DNA of 64,000 nt, taken from Pseudobdellovibrionaceae bacterium. GTDB taxonomy: Bacteria > Bdellovibrionota > Bdellovibrionia > Bdellovibrionales > Bdellovibrionaceae. Positions within the stretch are counted from its first letter, which is position 1. Each line of letters starts with the position of its first letter. The notes under the pieces were generated by a model. The model had not been told where the DNA came from, made no database searches, and worked only from the letters and a program-made list of their open reading frames with translations. Position numbers and translations under genes: made by a program. Where the stretch lies: positions 1-64,000 of the forward strand of contig JALHMX010000008.1 in the NCBI GenBank assembly GCA_022843825.1, in the 5' to 3' direction. Positions 7,784 through 16,349 of this stretch are shown here, piece after piece.

Positions 7784-9556
7784 ATGTCGGGCCCAGTTGG
7801 AAATATTTTAACGCCTCAGGAAGTTATTAATAACAGTCAAAAATTGCCAGACGGAGTCACTCGCGACACCATGGATGTGGATGTTCTTATTATAGGCGGC
7901 GGCTCAGCAGGCCTTTCTTGTGCTTATCAGATAGCAGCGACAATTGAAAAACATAATGCAGAGGTTCAGGCAGGTACTTTAAAAGCTGAACTTATTCCGG
8001 AGCAAATGATTGTAGTCGTAGAAAAAAGCACTGAAATCGGCGCGCACAGTTTGTCAGGAGCAGTATTGAATCCTGTTGCATTGAAAGAGATGATTCCTAA
8101 CTATAAAGAGCTAGGGTGTCCGATCGAAGCGGATGTCGTAGAAGATGCAGTTCATTATTTAACAGAAAAAAGTTCCTTTAAGCTTCCGATAACGCCACCA
8201 CCGTTTCATAATATAGGTAAATCCATTGTTTCTATATCTAAGTTAAATAGATGGTTAGCTTCTCAGTGTGAAAGCAAGGGAGTTAATATTTTTCCTGGCT
8301 TCGCCGCAGTAGAAGCTTTGTATGAAGGTGATAAAGTTGTAGGAGTAAGAACCGGCGACAAGGGTCGAGATAAAAATGGAAACCCTAAAGCTAATTTTGA
8401 GCCAGGCCTTATCTTAAGATCAAAGGTTACAGTTTTTGCTGAAGGAACGCGTGGAAGCTTGTTCAGGCAAGTCAGTAAAAAATTAAACTTGAGAGCTGGA
8501 AAAAATGAAGAAGTTTTTGAGGAAGGCGTAAAAGAAATTATTCAAATGCCCAAAGGAACGGTAAAGCCGGGTCAAGTTATTCATACTATGGGATTCCCGT
8601 TAAATAAATCAATTGGTGGAACTTTTATATACACTATTCCTAATGATCAAATAATTTTAGGTTTGGTGATGTATTTAGATTCTAAAGATCCTTTGTTAGA
8701 TCCTCACCGAGAATTGCAGAAGCTAAAAACCCATCCGTTTATTTCAAACATGATTAAGGGTGGTAAAGTGGTTGCTTACGGTGGCAAAACATTACCTGCT
8801 GGTGGCTGGTACTCGCTGCCAAAATTAAGCGGTGAAGGTTGGATGGTTTGCGGAGACTCAGCAAGTATGGTGGATGTACAAAAACTAAAAGGCATTCATT
8901 TGGCCATGAAGTCCGGAATGCTGGCCGCTGAATGTATCTTGAAGGCTATAACGACTCAAAATTTTTCATCGGCGCTACTTGAATCCTATGATAGCAAAGT
9001 TATGTCTTCTTTCATAAAGAAAGAACTCTACCGTGTAAGGAATTTTCATCAGACTCTGTCTAAAGGTTTTTTTGCGTCATTGCCTTTGATCGCTTTGCAA
9101 GAGATTACCGGAGGCCGTGGTCTATTTGACAATATGATTTCCCATAGAGACGCTACGACGACTGAATCAGTTAAAGCGGTTTGGGGCGAAGAAGGTTTAG
9201 GCGTAGGCCGTAATAAGTTACCTCCTGTTGATGGCACATTATTCTTTGATAAGTTGGGCAGTGTATATCTGACAGGGACCAGTCACGATGAGGACTCACC
9301 GAACCATTTGATATTAAAGAACCCAAAGACCTGCAGTGACCTTTGTAAACCTAAATTTGAGTCGCCTTGTGTGCAGTTTTGCCCAGCTGCTGTATATGAG
9401 ATGTTGCCTTCAAAAAATGAAGCGACCAAGTATGATTTACAAATCAATTATACGAATTGTATTCACTGTAAAACCTGTGATATTAAATGCCCACACGAAA
9501 ATATTGAATGGACCGTGCCCGAAGGCGGCGGCGGCCCTAAATACACAGACGTTTAA
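7784..9556 (+). CDS. Electron transfer flavoprotein-ubiquinone oxidoreductase
   Basis: A 590-residue ETF-QO. The FAD-binding dinucleotide motif is VLIIGGGSAGLSCAYQIA (G38-x-G40-x-x-G43). The centre contains the membrane-associated ubiquinone-binding domain of the family. The C-terminus carries the 4Fe-4S ferredoxin-like site C559-IH-C562-KT-C565-DIK-C569-P and the family ending EGGGGPKYTDV. The enzyme passes electrons from ETF, reduced by acyl-CoA and amino-acid dehydrogenases, to the quinone pool at the inner membrane. The length is slightly above the usual 550 because of an N-terminal extension. The ETF subunit genes are not in the window. Confidence 0.95.
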   Translation: MSGPVGNILTPQEVINNSQKLPDGVTRDTMDVDVLIIGGGSAGLSCAYQIAATIEKHNAEVQAGTLKAELIPEQMIVVVEKSTEIGAHSLSGAVLNPVALKEMIPNYKELGCPIEADVVEDAVHYLTEKSSFKLPITPPPFHNIGKSIVSISKLNRWLASQCESKGVNIFPGFAAVEALYEGDKVVGVRTGDKGRDKNGNPKANFEPGLILRSKVTVFAEGTRGSLFRQVSKKLNLRAGKNEEVFEEGVKEIIQMPKGTVKPGQVIHTMGFPLNKSIGGTFIYTIPNDQIILGLVMYLDSKDPLLDPHRELQKLKTHPFISNMIKGGKVVAYGGKTLPAGGWYSLPKLSGEGWMVCGDSASMVDVQKLKGIHLAMKSGMLAAECILKAITTQNFSSALLESYDSKVMSSFIKKELYRVRNFHQTLSKGFFASLPLIALQEITGGRGLFDNMISHRDATTTESVKAVWGEEGLGVGRNKLPPVDGTLFFDKLGSVYLTGTSHDEDSPNHLILKNPKTCSDLCKPKFESPCVQFCPAAVYEMLPSKNEATKYDLQINYTNCIHCKTCDIKCPHENIEWTVPEGGGGPKYTDV

Positions 9557-9573
9557 TCAACTCGGTTGATTAA
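9553..9573. repeat. Short inverted repeat over the ETF-QO stop codon
   Basis: Perfect 9-bp arms (ttaatcaac / gttgattaa) are separated by tcg and include the TAA stop. There is no strong T-run, only cttcttaaa downstream, so it is at best a weak terminator. An operator-like role is equally possible. Confidence 0.4.
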
Positions 9574-9636
9574 CTTCTTAAATACAAATGCTCTATCACG
9601 TGGAAGATAAAGCATAACAAGAGAAAGGGTATCTTT

Positions 9637-10818
9637 ATGGCAAACTTCTTTGCATCATGTCCAATGGGACTTTCTGATTTGGTCGAACAAGAACTAAAAA
9701 GCTTTGGATTAAAAACTCGAGAGAAGGCTCAAGCTGGAGTGCTATTTGAAGCGAACTGGGCCGGTTGCTATAAGGCCAACTTACAGTCTCGTTATGCGAG
9801 TCGTATTTTAAAGCCACTTTTAGATTTTCCTGCGTACAATGAAGAAGAAATCTATAACAATGTACGCAAACATGATTTTACTAAGTATATTAAACCAGAG
9901 CAGACTATAGCTATCGATGCGACGATTAAAGACTGCCGTATCAAAGATCAGCGTTACTTAGCCATGAAAGTGAAAGACGCTATTGTAGATCAGTTTCGTG
10001 ATAAGTACGGCGTGCGTCCCGATGTTAATAATACAAATCCTGATCTTCGTATTCATATTAAGGGTTATCGAAATCAGTACAGCATGGCGATGGATACATC
10101 GGGTAATTCGCTGTTTATGCGGGGATATCGTTCTCGAACAGGAGAGGCGCCGCTTAAGGAGAATCTTGCGGCCGGTTTAATCGGTCTTAGTGAGTGGGAT
10201 AAAAAAACTCCATTAGTTGATTTATTTTGTGGGTCAGGAACTTTACTGATTGAAGCGGCGATGATGGCTTTAAACATGGCGCCCGGCGTACACCGAGAAA
10301 GCTTCGGGTTTATGAATCTGTTAGATTTCGATCAAGATGTTTGGAGTGAAGTCGTCGATGAGGCCAATAATCAGGAACTAGATACTCTAGATTTTAAATT
10401 TTATGGTTTTGATCATGATAAGCGTATTTTAGAAATAGCTAAACAAAATGCTAAAAATGCAGGAGTGTTGCAGTTTATAGAGTTTAAAAATTCACCAATA
10501 GCTATTTCGGCACCGCCTGAGGCCATGACGAAGGGTATAATAATAACCAATCCACCTTACGGCGCACGGATTGGAGATGAAGATAATTTAAAAGACGTGT
10601 ATCGTGATTTGGGTTTTACATTGAAAAATCGATTTCAAGGTTGGGACGCTTGGATTTTGTCGGGAAACAAAGAATTGCTTCAAGAAATGAAGCTTAAGGC
10701 GACTAATAAGAAATTCATTTTTAATGGAAACATAGAGTGTAGATTTTTAAAATATGAAATGTATACGGGTTCTAAAAGAACGCCGACAGTAAAAAGCACA
10801 GCTGTGCAACATAACTAA
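9637..10818 (+). CDS. THUMP-domain 23S rRNA guanine-N2 methyltransferase (RlmL-like)
   Basis: A 393-residue protein. Residues 1-60 form the ferredoxin-like N-domain, a THUMP domain follows (about 65-155), and the C-terminal part is a Rossmann-fold methyltransferase. The SAM site is DLFCGSGTLLIEAA (from D195), and the catalytic N2-guanine motif is NPPYG (305-309). The length and order match the N-terminal half of E. coli RlmKL. The RlmK half is missing, as in most bacteria that have the stand-alone form. It modifies a guanosine of 23S rRNA in the cytoplasm; G2445 is the E. coli target, inferred here. Two C-terminal residues differ little from the family norm. Confidence 0.88.
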   Translation: MANFFASCPMGLSDLVEQELKSFGLKTREKAQAGVLFEANWAGCYKANLQSRYASRILKPLLDFPAYNEEEIYNNVRKHDFTKYIKPEQTIAIDATIKDCRIKDQRYLAMKVKDAIVDQFRDKYGVRPDVNNTNPDLRIHIKGYRNQYSMAMDTSGNSLFMRGYRSRTGEAPLKENLAAGLIGLSEWDKKTPLVDLFCGSGTLLIEAAMMALNMAPGVHRESFGFMNLLDFDQDVWSEVVDEANNQELDTLDFKFYGFDHDKRILEIAKQNAKNAGVLQFIEFKNSPIAISAPPEAMTKGIIITNPPYGARIGDEDNLKDVYRDLGFTLKNRFQGWDAWILSGNKELLQEMKLKATNKKFIFNGNIECRFLKYEMYTGSKRTPTVKSTAVQHN

Positions 10819-10831
10819 AAAGTGAGGTTTT

Positions 10832-11203
10832 ATGTTTTCCTACGAGTTTTATAAGGTTCTTCATCTGATAGGTTTTTTCCTTTTGTTAACAGGACTGTTG
10901 GGAGTGTTTTTTACGGTTTGGAGTAAGCAACCTTTTCAAGGGAAAATAAAAACTTTTTCGTTCGCGCTTCATGGTACGGGGTTATTATTTGTTTTAGTCA
11001 GCGGTTTTGGATTAATGGCCAGACTTGGATATATTCAATTTATACCAGCGTGGGTCTATGTCAAAATTGCCATCTGGATGGGTTTTGCAATTGTTATTTC
11101 ATTATTAAAGCGTAAGGGACATCTTGGGTTACCATTGTATATATTGCTGCTCATTGGATATTTGGCAGCCTCTTATATGGCTGTGTACAAACCAGCATTA
11201 TAG
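10832..11203 (+). CDS. Four-pass membrane protein, unknown function
   Basis: A 123-residue integral membrane protein with four hydrophobic segments (about residues 10-28, 44-63, 74-91 and 99-117) and short basic loops. The His near the first segment (LHLIGFF) and the overall size recall small haem- or CopD/SirB-like membrane proteins, but the match is only general. It follows the RlmL-like gene by 13 bases and meets lpxD tail to tail with two bases between. A ribosome site agtgagg precedes the ATG. Confidence 0.6.
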   Translation: MFSYEFYKVLHLIGFFLLLTGLLGVFFTVWSKQPFQGKIKTFSFALHGTGLLFVLVSGFGLMARLGYIQFIPAWVYVKIAIWMGFAIVISLLKRKGHLGLPLYILLLIGYLAASYMAVYKPAL

Positions 11204-11205
11204 TC

Positions 11206-12249
11206 TTAGTCTTCTAGGTTAAGATGTTTTAAAAGTCGCGCAACTTGACGTCTTAACTTAGGCAGAGAAGCTAAGGATGATAAGACCTTCAAGTTTTCTT
11301 TATGAGGTAGATGAGGAAATCCGCCATAAACCCCTGGAGTATCAATTGAACTTGTTACTCCGGCATTTCCAGCAAATACAACATTGTCAGTAATATTGAT
11401 ATGGCCGACAATATGCACACCGCCGCCAGTGACCAAATTTTTACCTATAATCGTCGATCCCGAGACCATAAATCCCGCAGCGGCAAGGGCATTTTCTCCA
11501 ATTACAACATTATGTGCAATGTGGCAGTAGTTATCAAATTTAGAGCCTGCTTTAATGCGCGTTTCAAGTAGTGTGGCGCGATCAACGGAACAGTGAGTTC
11601 CAAATTCACAGCTATCCTCGATAATTACTTTTCCAATTTGTGCAATTTTGTGATGTGTGTTTTGATGATCTGTATAATATCCGAACCCATCGGCTCCGAT
11701 AGTGGTATGGGAAGAAATTCTGCATGAATTTCCAATTTCACAAAAACTTCCAATAACAACGTGAGGTGCAAGGATAGAGTGACTTCCTACTGAGGCGGAG
11801 ACTTCGATGACTGTATGTGCGCCAATCCAGCAATTATCGGCTATAACAACATTCTCTTTAACCACAGCATATTCGTCGATACTTACATTCTTACCTATTC
11901 GTGCTGTAGGATCAATCAGGGCCGAGGGGTGTATTTTTCCTTGAGATCGAGGCTTTCTATCAAATAAAGGTAATATCTCAACCATGGAGCCATTAATGTG
12001 TTTGGTGGTCCACACGCATGGGGTTTCACTTAAGAGTTCCTTGGCTTGATCATAAATTTTTTCCGCAACCACAAAACCCATAACTCCATTTTTTAAGGCG
12101 TCTTCTACCATCCTTAATGTAGATACGAAAACCAAAGAGCCGGCTTGGGCATTTTCAGGAGGTGATACTTCTGTAAAAGTCATTTCAGAAGTTTTTTGAT
12201 TGTTCAACAGTGAAAGGGAGTTAATTTGTGATGTATGGACTTGGCTCAT
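11206..12249 (-). CDS. lpxD: UDP-3-O-(3-hydroxyacyl)glucosamine N-acyltransferase
   Basis: A 347-residue LpxD, the third enzyme of lipid A synthesis, which adds the N-linked hydroxyacyl chain using acyl-ACP. Residues 1-100 form the uridine-binding domain. The hexapeptide-repeat left-handed beta helix begins near 105 (IHPSALIDPTARIGKNV). The catalytic His is H246 in HIAHNVVIGENALAA. The stretch IGADGFGYYTD and the C-terminal helix (LASLPKLRRQVARLLK) are typical. Its presence argues for a Gram-negative outer membrane. It stands apart from lpxA and fabZ, which are not in the window. Confidence 0.95.
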   Translation of the reverse strand: MSQVHTSQINSLSLLNNQKTSEMTFTEVSPPENAQAGSLVFVSTLRMVEDALKNGVMGFVVAEKIYDQAKELLSETPCVWTTKHINGSMVEILPLFDRKPRSQGKIHPSALIDPTARIGKNVSIDEYAVVKENVVIADNCWIGAHTVIEVSASVGSHSILAPHVVIGSFCEIGNSCRISSHTTIGADGFGYYTDHQNTHHKIAQIGKVIIEDSCEFGTHCSVDRATLLETRIKAGSKFDNYCHIAHNVVIGENALAAAGFMVSGSTIIGKNLVTGGGVHIVGHINITDNVVFAGNAGVTSSIDTPGVYGGFPHLPHKENLKVLSSLASLPKLRRQVARLLKHLNLED

Positions 12250-12328
12250 GCTTCTAGCCTAATGCTTTGCAACAGGAAAGACACCATTTTACTTGTCCCA
12301 GACGTGCCGCAAGATATATGAAATATTC

Positions 12329-12886
12329 ATGTCTAAAAAGAAAGTATCTAAAGTCGTTGCAAAAAAGAAGACTGCCTCAAAGCCCGCGGCTAAAGCTGTT
12401 CGCAAAGCAGCAACTAAGCCTTCTAAAAAGGTAGCACCCACACCCAAAGTAAAAGCGGCAGGAAAGCAGCCGGTAAAAGTTATCGCCGCAAAAAAGGAAG
12501 TGGAAAAAATAAAAGCTGATAAGCCTGTCCCTCCTAAAAAAGAGGAAAATACTGGGGATACCTTGATTGAAATGGCAAAAGCTGAAATGGCCGCAGTAAA
12601 AATAGGTCAGACAGCGGAAAAAGTTGAAAAAGCAAGCAAATTTAAAGCGATCAAAGTAGAGAGAGGTAACGCAGCCGATGAAAAGGCAAAGTGGCAAGAA
12701 CTCTATAAACGCTATGGTAAAGAAAAAGCAATAACTTATAAAATGACAGATATTTTTGAGCCTTTAAAGCCAATGCAGCACAAGGTATTAGGGTGGGGAT
12801 TTATCCTTACAAATGAAAACGATCGGCTAGAGGTTTTATTTGAAAATGGCATAAAAATGTTGATTAGTAACTACAAGCCAAATTAG
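12329..12886 (+). CDS. Protein with Lys/Ala-rich histone-like tail and conserved C-domain
   Basis: A 185-residue protein from the ATG at 12329. An in-frame TTG at 12293 would add 12 residues without a clear ribosome site, so the ATG is chosen. Residues 1-60 are almost entirely Lys, Ala, Val and Pro, as in histone H1-like or nucleic-acid-binding tails (AAKAVRKAATKPSKKVAP). From about residue 115 the chain becomes ordered and ends in a compact beta-rich domain (HKVLGWGFILTNENDRLEVL, IKMLISNYK). A nucleic-acid-related role is inferred from the tail and from the infA neighbour 11 bases downstream. I do not recognise the C-terminal domain. Confidence 0.6.
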   Translation: MSKKKVSKVVAKKKTASKPAAKAVRKAATKPSKKVAPTPKVKAAGKQPVKVIAAKKEVEKIKADKPVPPKKEENTGDTLIEMAKAEMAAVKIGQTAEKVEKASKFKAIKVERGNAADEKAKWQELYKRYGKEKAITYKMTDIFEPLKPMQHKVLGWGFILTNENDRLEVLFENGIKMLISNYKPN

Positions 12887-12897
12887 TATATTTTCAT

Positions 12898-13119
12898 ATG
12901 TCAAAAGATGATTTAGCGCAATTTGATGGTAAAGTCGTTGATGCTTTGGCTGGTGGAATTTATAAAGTAGAACTCGACGCCAATAAAGTAGTAATCAATG
13001 CAAAACTGTGTGGAAAAATGCGAAGATTTAATATTCGTATAGTAGTAGGAGATAAAGTGAGTGTGGGAATTTCCCCTTATGACACCAGCCACGGTTTAAT
13101 CATGTATCGTCATAAATAA
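12898..13119 (+). CDS. infA: Translation initiation factor IF-1
   Basis: A 73-residue IF-1 consisting of a single S1/OB fold. Conserved features are FDGKVVDALAGGIYKVEL, CGKMRRFNIRIVVGDKV and the ending GLIMYRHK, equivalent to the usual RITYRxK. IF-1 occupies the A site of the 30S subunit during initiation. The variation from the consensus (VVDALAGG for VxExLPNG) is notable, so this could be a second, divergent copy in the genome. It lies 11 bases after the Lys-rich gene and 32 bases before tex. Confidence 0.85.
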   Translation: MSKDDLAQFDGKVVDALAGGIYKVELDANKVVINAKLCGKMRRFNIRIVVGDKVSVGISPYDTSHGLIMYRHK

Positions 13120-13151
13120 TTTTGAAATGCCTCAAGTAAGAAAGGTTATTC

Positions 13152-15542
13152 ATGGAACAAACTCTGCAAGGGTATCTGTCTAGATTTTTACCATCTGTGC
13201 CGCTGAAGTCTGCTGCAGCTGTTATCGAATTAACTGCTGACGGTGCTACGGTACCCTTTATTGCACGTTATCGAAAAGAAAAAACGGGCAATATGGATGA
13301 AGTGCAAATTCGTTCGGTTATAGACGCATTTACTACACACGAAGAAATTGTAAAGCGTAAAGTTTTTTTAATTAAAGAGATTGGTGAGCAAAAAAATCTT
13401 ACTCCCGAAATTGAAAAACGTATACAAGCTTCTTGGAATTTAAACGAGCTTGAAGAGATTTATAAGCCTTTCAAGAAAAAGAAAAAAACCAAGGCGACAG
13501 TGGCGCGTGACGCAGGGCTTGAGCCGCTATCACAGTGGTTGTGGGATCAGGCGCATGGAACGACAAAAGATTCGATGACTATGGAAGTTAAAGCGAAGTC
13601 ATTTTTGAATCCAGACATGAAGATCGTAACTTATGAGGACGCGCTGAAAGGCGCGCAGGATATTTTAGTTGAAAAAATCGCTAATGATACAAACTTAAGA
13701 GAGCAAGTTGTAAAAGCTTATTTTGAGCAGGGTAAAGTAACGGCTAAAGCTGCTAAGGGTTATAAGCCGAATTCTAAATATGAGATGTATTCAAAAGATT
13801 ATAGTGATGCGGTAAAAAACTTATTAGAAGAAAAGTTCTCTCATCGTTATATGGCGATGAAGCGTGGTTGGGAAGAAGAAGAGTTATCCGTCGACCTAGT
13901 TGCTGATGATGTTCTTTTGCTAAAGGCTTACGAAACCTTTGCAACGAAAACACAAGATAATGCTATCGCTACTTTTATGAAGGAGTGCGCAAGATTAGCA
14001 CTAAACGTATATGTGACGCCTTCAGTAAAAAATGAAGTTCATGCGAAACTGAAAGAAAAATCTGATGAGCATGCAATTAAAGTATTTACCGAAAATGTAC
14101 GAAAAGTACTATTAGGCTCTCCTTATGGCCCGAAATGTATTTTAGGAGTAGATCCAGGGTTAAGAACTGGCTGTAAAGTAGCATTGATAGATAAGGGCGG
14201 AAATTTTATTTCGCATACAGTTATGCATACGCTTGGCGATGGTGCTGAACAGAAAGCGAAGACATTGCTTTCTGAAGTAACTAAGCAAATTAAAATTGAA
14301 GGCATAGCAGTAGGAAACGGTACTGCTGGGCGAGAAACTGAAATATTCCTGAAAAAAATTCTTAAGGAATTGGGAAAGGATGACATTCCCGTGCTTATGG
14401 TGAATGAGTCCGGGGCTTCTGTGTACTCGGCAAGTGATGTAGCCCGGGCCGAATTTCCTGATTTAGATGTAACTGTCAGAGGAGCTATTTCTATAGCCCG
14501 CCGATTGCAGGATCCACTAGCGGAATTAGTCAAAATTGATCCGAAATCAATTGGTGTAGGACAGTATCAACATGACGTGAATCAATCTTCTTTAAAAAAA
14601 GGTTTAGAGGCGGTTGTTGAAAGTTGTGTGAATAACGTAGGCGTTGATGTAAATACGGCTTCATCATCACTATTGTCATATGTTTCGGGAATTGGTCCTG
14701 GATTAGCATCTGCTGTAGTTGACTATCGTAAGAAAAATGGTCTGTTTCAAGATCGTTCAGATTTAAATAAAGTCCCACGTTTTTCTCAAAAAGTATTTGA
14801 GCAGGCCGCCGGATTTTTAAGAATTGTGAATGGAAAAGTATTTTTAGATTCAACGGGTATTCACCCAGAGCGATACGCTGCTGTTAGAGATATGGCTCAA
14901 GATTTAAATGTGAATATAAATCAGCTGGTTGGCGAGGGTGCAAAAAAATTGTTAGCTGCTCGTACAAAGTGGGCCGCCATCGTTGGTGAATTTACCTTTG
15001 ATGATATCTGTAAGGAGTTAGAAAAGCCTGGCCGTGATCCCCGCGATCCTTTTAAAGTTTTTCAATTTAAAGAGGACATTTTTGAAGTTAAAGATTTAAA
15101 AGAGGGCATGATTTGCCCTGGACTGGTCACCAATGTAACTAATTTTGGTGCATTCGTTGATATTGGAGTGCATCAGGACGGTTTAGTGCATATTTCTGAG
15201 TTAGCACATAAGTTCGTCGAGGATCCGCGCAAAGTAGTAAACCCTGGAGATCAGGTCACTGTTCGAGTACTTAAGGTGGATTTAGCTAAAAATCAAATTG
15301 CTTTATCTATGAAGCTTGAAGCTACGCCCGAACATAAGTCTTTTCGCGATCAAAAAGAAGGCCGAAACCAAGCTACTACTCAAGGTGCATCTGGGGCACG
15401 TGCTTCGCGTGGAAATTCTCAACCTCGTCCTACAGGGCGGCGTCCGGCCTTTAATGACCAAGGGACTAATGCGAATACTCAAAGCGGATTTAAGAACAAT
15501 CCGTTTGCAGCTTTATTAAATCAAGGTAATGTTAAGAAGTAA
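13152..15542 (+). CDS. tex: Transcription accessory protein Tex
   Basis: A 796-residue Tex. The order is an N-terminal helical domain with FIARYRKEKTGNMDE (the Tex signature), a YqgF/RNase H-like domain from about residue 330 (ILGVDPGLRTGCKVALID), helix-hairpin-helix repeats (about 500-560, SYVSGIGPGLASAVV), and an S1 RNA-binding domain (about 650-722, FGAFVDIGVHQDGLVHISEL). The tail is Arg/Gln/Gly-rich and low in complexity. Tex binds nucleic acids and associates with the transcription machinery. The Spt6 relationship is known for the family. The ribosome site is aagaaagg. Confidence 0.95.
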   Translation: MEQTLQGYLSRFLPSVPLKSAAAVIELTADGATVPFIARYRKEKTGNMDEVQIRSVIDAFTTHEEIVKRKVFLIKEIGEQKNLTPEIEKRIQASWNLNELEEIYKPFKKKKKTKATVARDAGLEPLSQWLWDQAHGTTKDSMTMEVKAKSFLNPDMKIVTYEDALKGAQDILVEKIANDTNLREQVVKAYFEQGKVTAKAAKGYKPNSKYEMYSKDYSDAVKNLLEEKFSHRYMAMKRGWEEEELSVDLVADDVLLLKAYETFATKTQDNAIATFMKECARLALNVYVTPSVKNEVHAKLKEKSDEHAIKVFTENVRKVLLGSPYGPKCILGVDPGLRTGCKVALIDKGGNFISHTVMHTLGDGAEQKAKTLLSEVTKQIKIEGIAVGNGTAGRETEIFLKKILKELGKDDIPVLMVNESGASVYSASDVARAEFPDLDVTVRGAISIARRLQDPLAELVKIDPKSIGVGQYQHDVNQSSLKKGLEAVVESCVNNVGVDVNTASSSLLSYVSGIGPGLASAVVDYRKKNGLFQDRSDLNKVPRFSQKVFEQAAGFLRIVNGKVFLDSTGIHPERYAAVRDMAQDLNVNINQLVGEGAKKLLAARTKWAAIVGEFTFDDICKELEKPGRDPRDPFKVFQFKEDIFEVKDLKEGMICPGLVTNVTNFGAFVDIGVHQDGLVHISELAHKFVEDPRKVVNPGDQVTVRVLKVDLAKNQIALSMKLEATPEHKSFRDQKEGRNQATTQGASGARASRGNSQPRPTGRRPAFNDQGTNANTQSGFKNNPFAALLNQGNVKK

Positions 15543-15562
15543 TAAAAACAGGGAGACTCTAT

Positions 15563-15676
15563 ATGGCGATCAAAATTGGCGGAAAAAAGAAAAATGCTAA
15601 AAATAAAAGTGCTCGTGCTAAGGCTAAAAGATTAAAAAGAAAAGTTAGAAAAGCTAAATCAACATCAAATAAATAG
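15563..15676 (+). CDS. 37-residue highly basic protein
   Basis: A small gene between tex and the phosphatase gene. ATG is at 15563, with cagggaga as the ribosome site about 7 bases upstream, and TAG at 15674-15676. The product begins MAIKIGGKKKNAKNK and continues with alternating Lys, Arg and Ala (about half of all residues are Lys or Arg). The uniform use of AAA/AAG and a strong ribosome site support translation. It may bind RNA or DNA, like the basic ribosome-associated peptides, but I do not recognise a family. It begins 20 bases after tex and is probably in its operon. Confidence 0.6.
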   Translation: MAIKIGGKKKNAKNKSARAKAKRLKRKVRKAKSTSNK

Positions 15677-15690
15677 TTTGAATTAAGATT

Positions 15691-16302
15691 TTGTCTAAAA
15701 TTAAAAATTTGTATTTAATTCGACATGGTGAAACTGACTGGAATCAAACCAGAAGATTTCAAGGTCAGTCTGATATACCGCTAAATGCTGCAGGTAAAAT
15801 ACAAGCAGCTGAGTTGGCATCCGTGATGAATCAATTTAAAATCGAAACGGTCTATGCGAGCGATTTGGTGCGAGCTTATGAAACCGCTCAAATTGCAGTA
15901 TCTGATTTGCGGTTAAGTATTCATAGAGATTCTCGGCTACGAGAAACCAACGTAGGTGAAGCCGAGGGTTTGACTATTGATGAGCTCGTCGCAAAATTTT
16001 CTGAAGAAGCTTTGCTGAAATGGCGTTCATATGAAGAGCACAATATGGATTTTAAGTTTAAGAACGGGGAATCGAAGCGGCAGATGATGGTGCGTATCCG
16101 CGATGTGGTGCTTGAAATTGCACAAAATTCAACACAATCCAATATAGCTATTTTCTGCCATGGAATGGTGATGAGGGCTCTAACTTTTGCATTTCAGCAG
16201 GGTGTGGGTTGGGATCACCAGGTTTTTTGTAATGGCTCCGTACATCATTTCGTATGGAAAGACGTGCGGCCAGAATATTTAAAATATATCGGCAAGGTTT
16301 AA
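15691..16302 (+). CDS. Histidine phosphatase superfamily protein
   Basis: A 203-residue enzyme of the phosphoglycerate mutase-like branch. The phospho-accepting His is H12 in LIRHGETDWN. R61 (SDLVRAYETA), E85 (LRETNVGEAEG) and H157 (IFCHGMVMRAL) complete the active site. The family includes cofactor-dependent mutases, alpha-ribazole phosphatase (CobC) and broad phosphatases (PhoE). There are no cobalamin genes nearby, so a general phosphatase is most likely. The start is TTG at 15691, just after the small basic gene; no ATG is available before the RHG motif. Confidence 0.8.
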   Translation: MSKIKNLYLIRHGETDWNQTRRFQGQSDIPLNAAGKIQAAELASVMNQFKIETVYASDLVRAYETAQIAVSDLRLSIHRDSRLRETNVGEAEGLTIDELVAKFSEEALLKWRSYEEHNMDFKFKNGESKRQMMVRIRDVVLEIAQNSTQSNIAIFCHGMVMRALTFAFQQGVGWDHQVFCNGSVHHFVWKDVRPEYLKYIGKV

Positions 16303-16349
16303 TCTAAGTGCACTAGACAGTTCTTGATAAATATTGATATATTTTCAAT

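Noticed and set aside
12293-12328. TTG start extending the Lys-rich protein by 12 residues
   Set aside because: The ATG at 12329 gives the natural basic tail start; the extension has no ribosome site and overlaps the lpxD upstream region.
14123-14853. Two minus-strand frames of 136 and 107 codons inside tex
   Set aside because: They are antisense shadows of a well-conserved coding region with no motif of their own.
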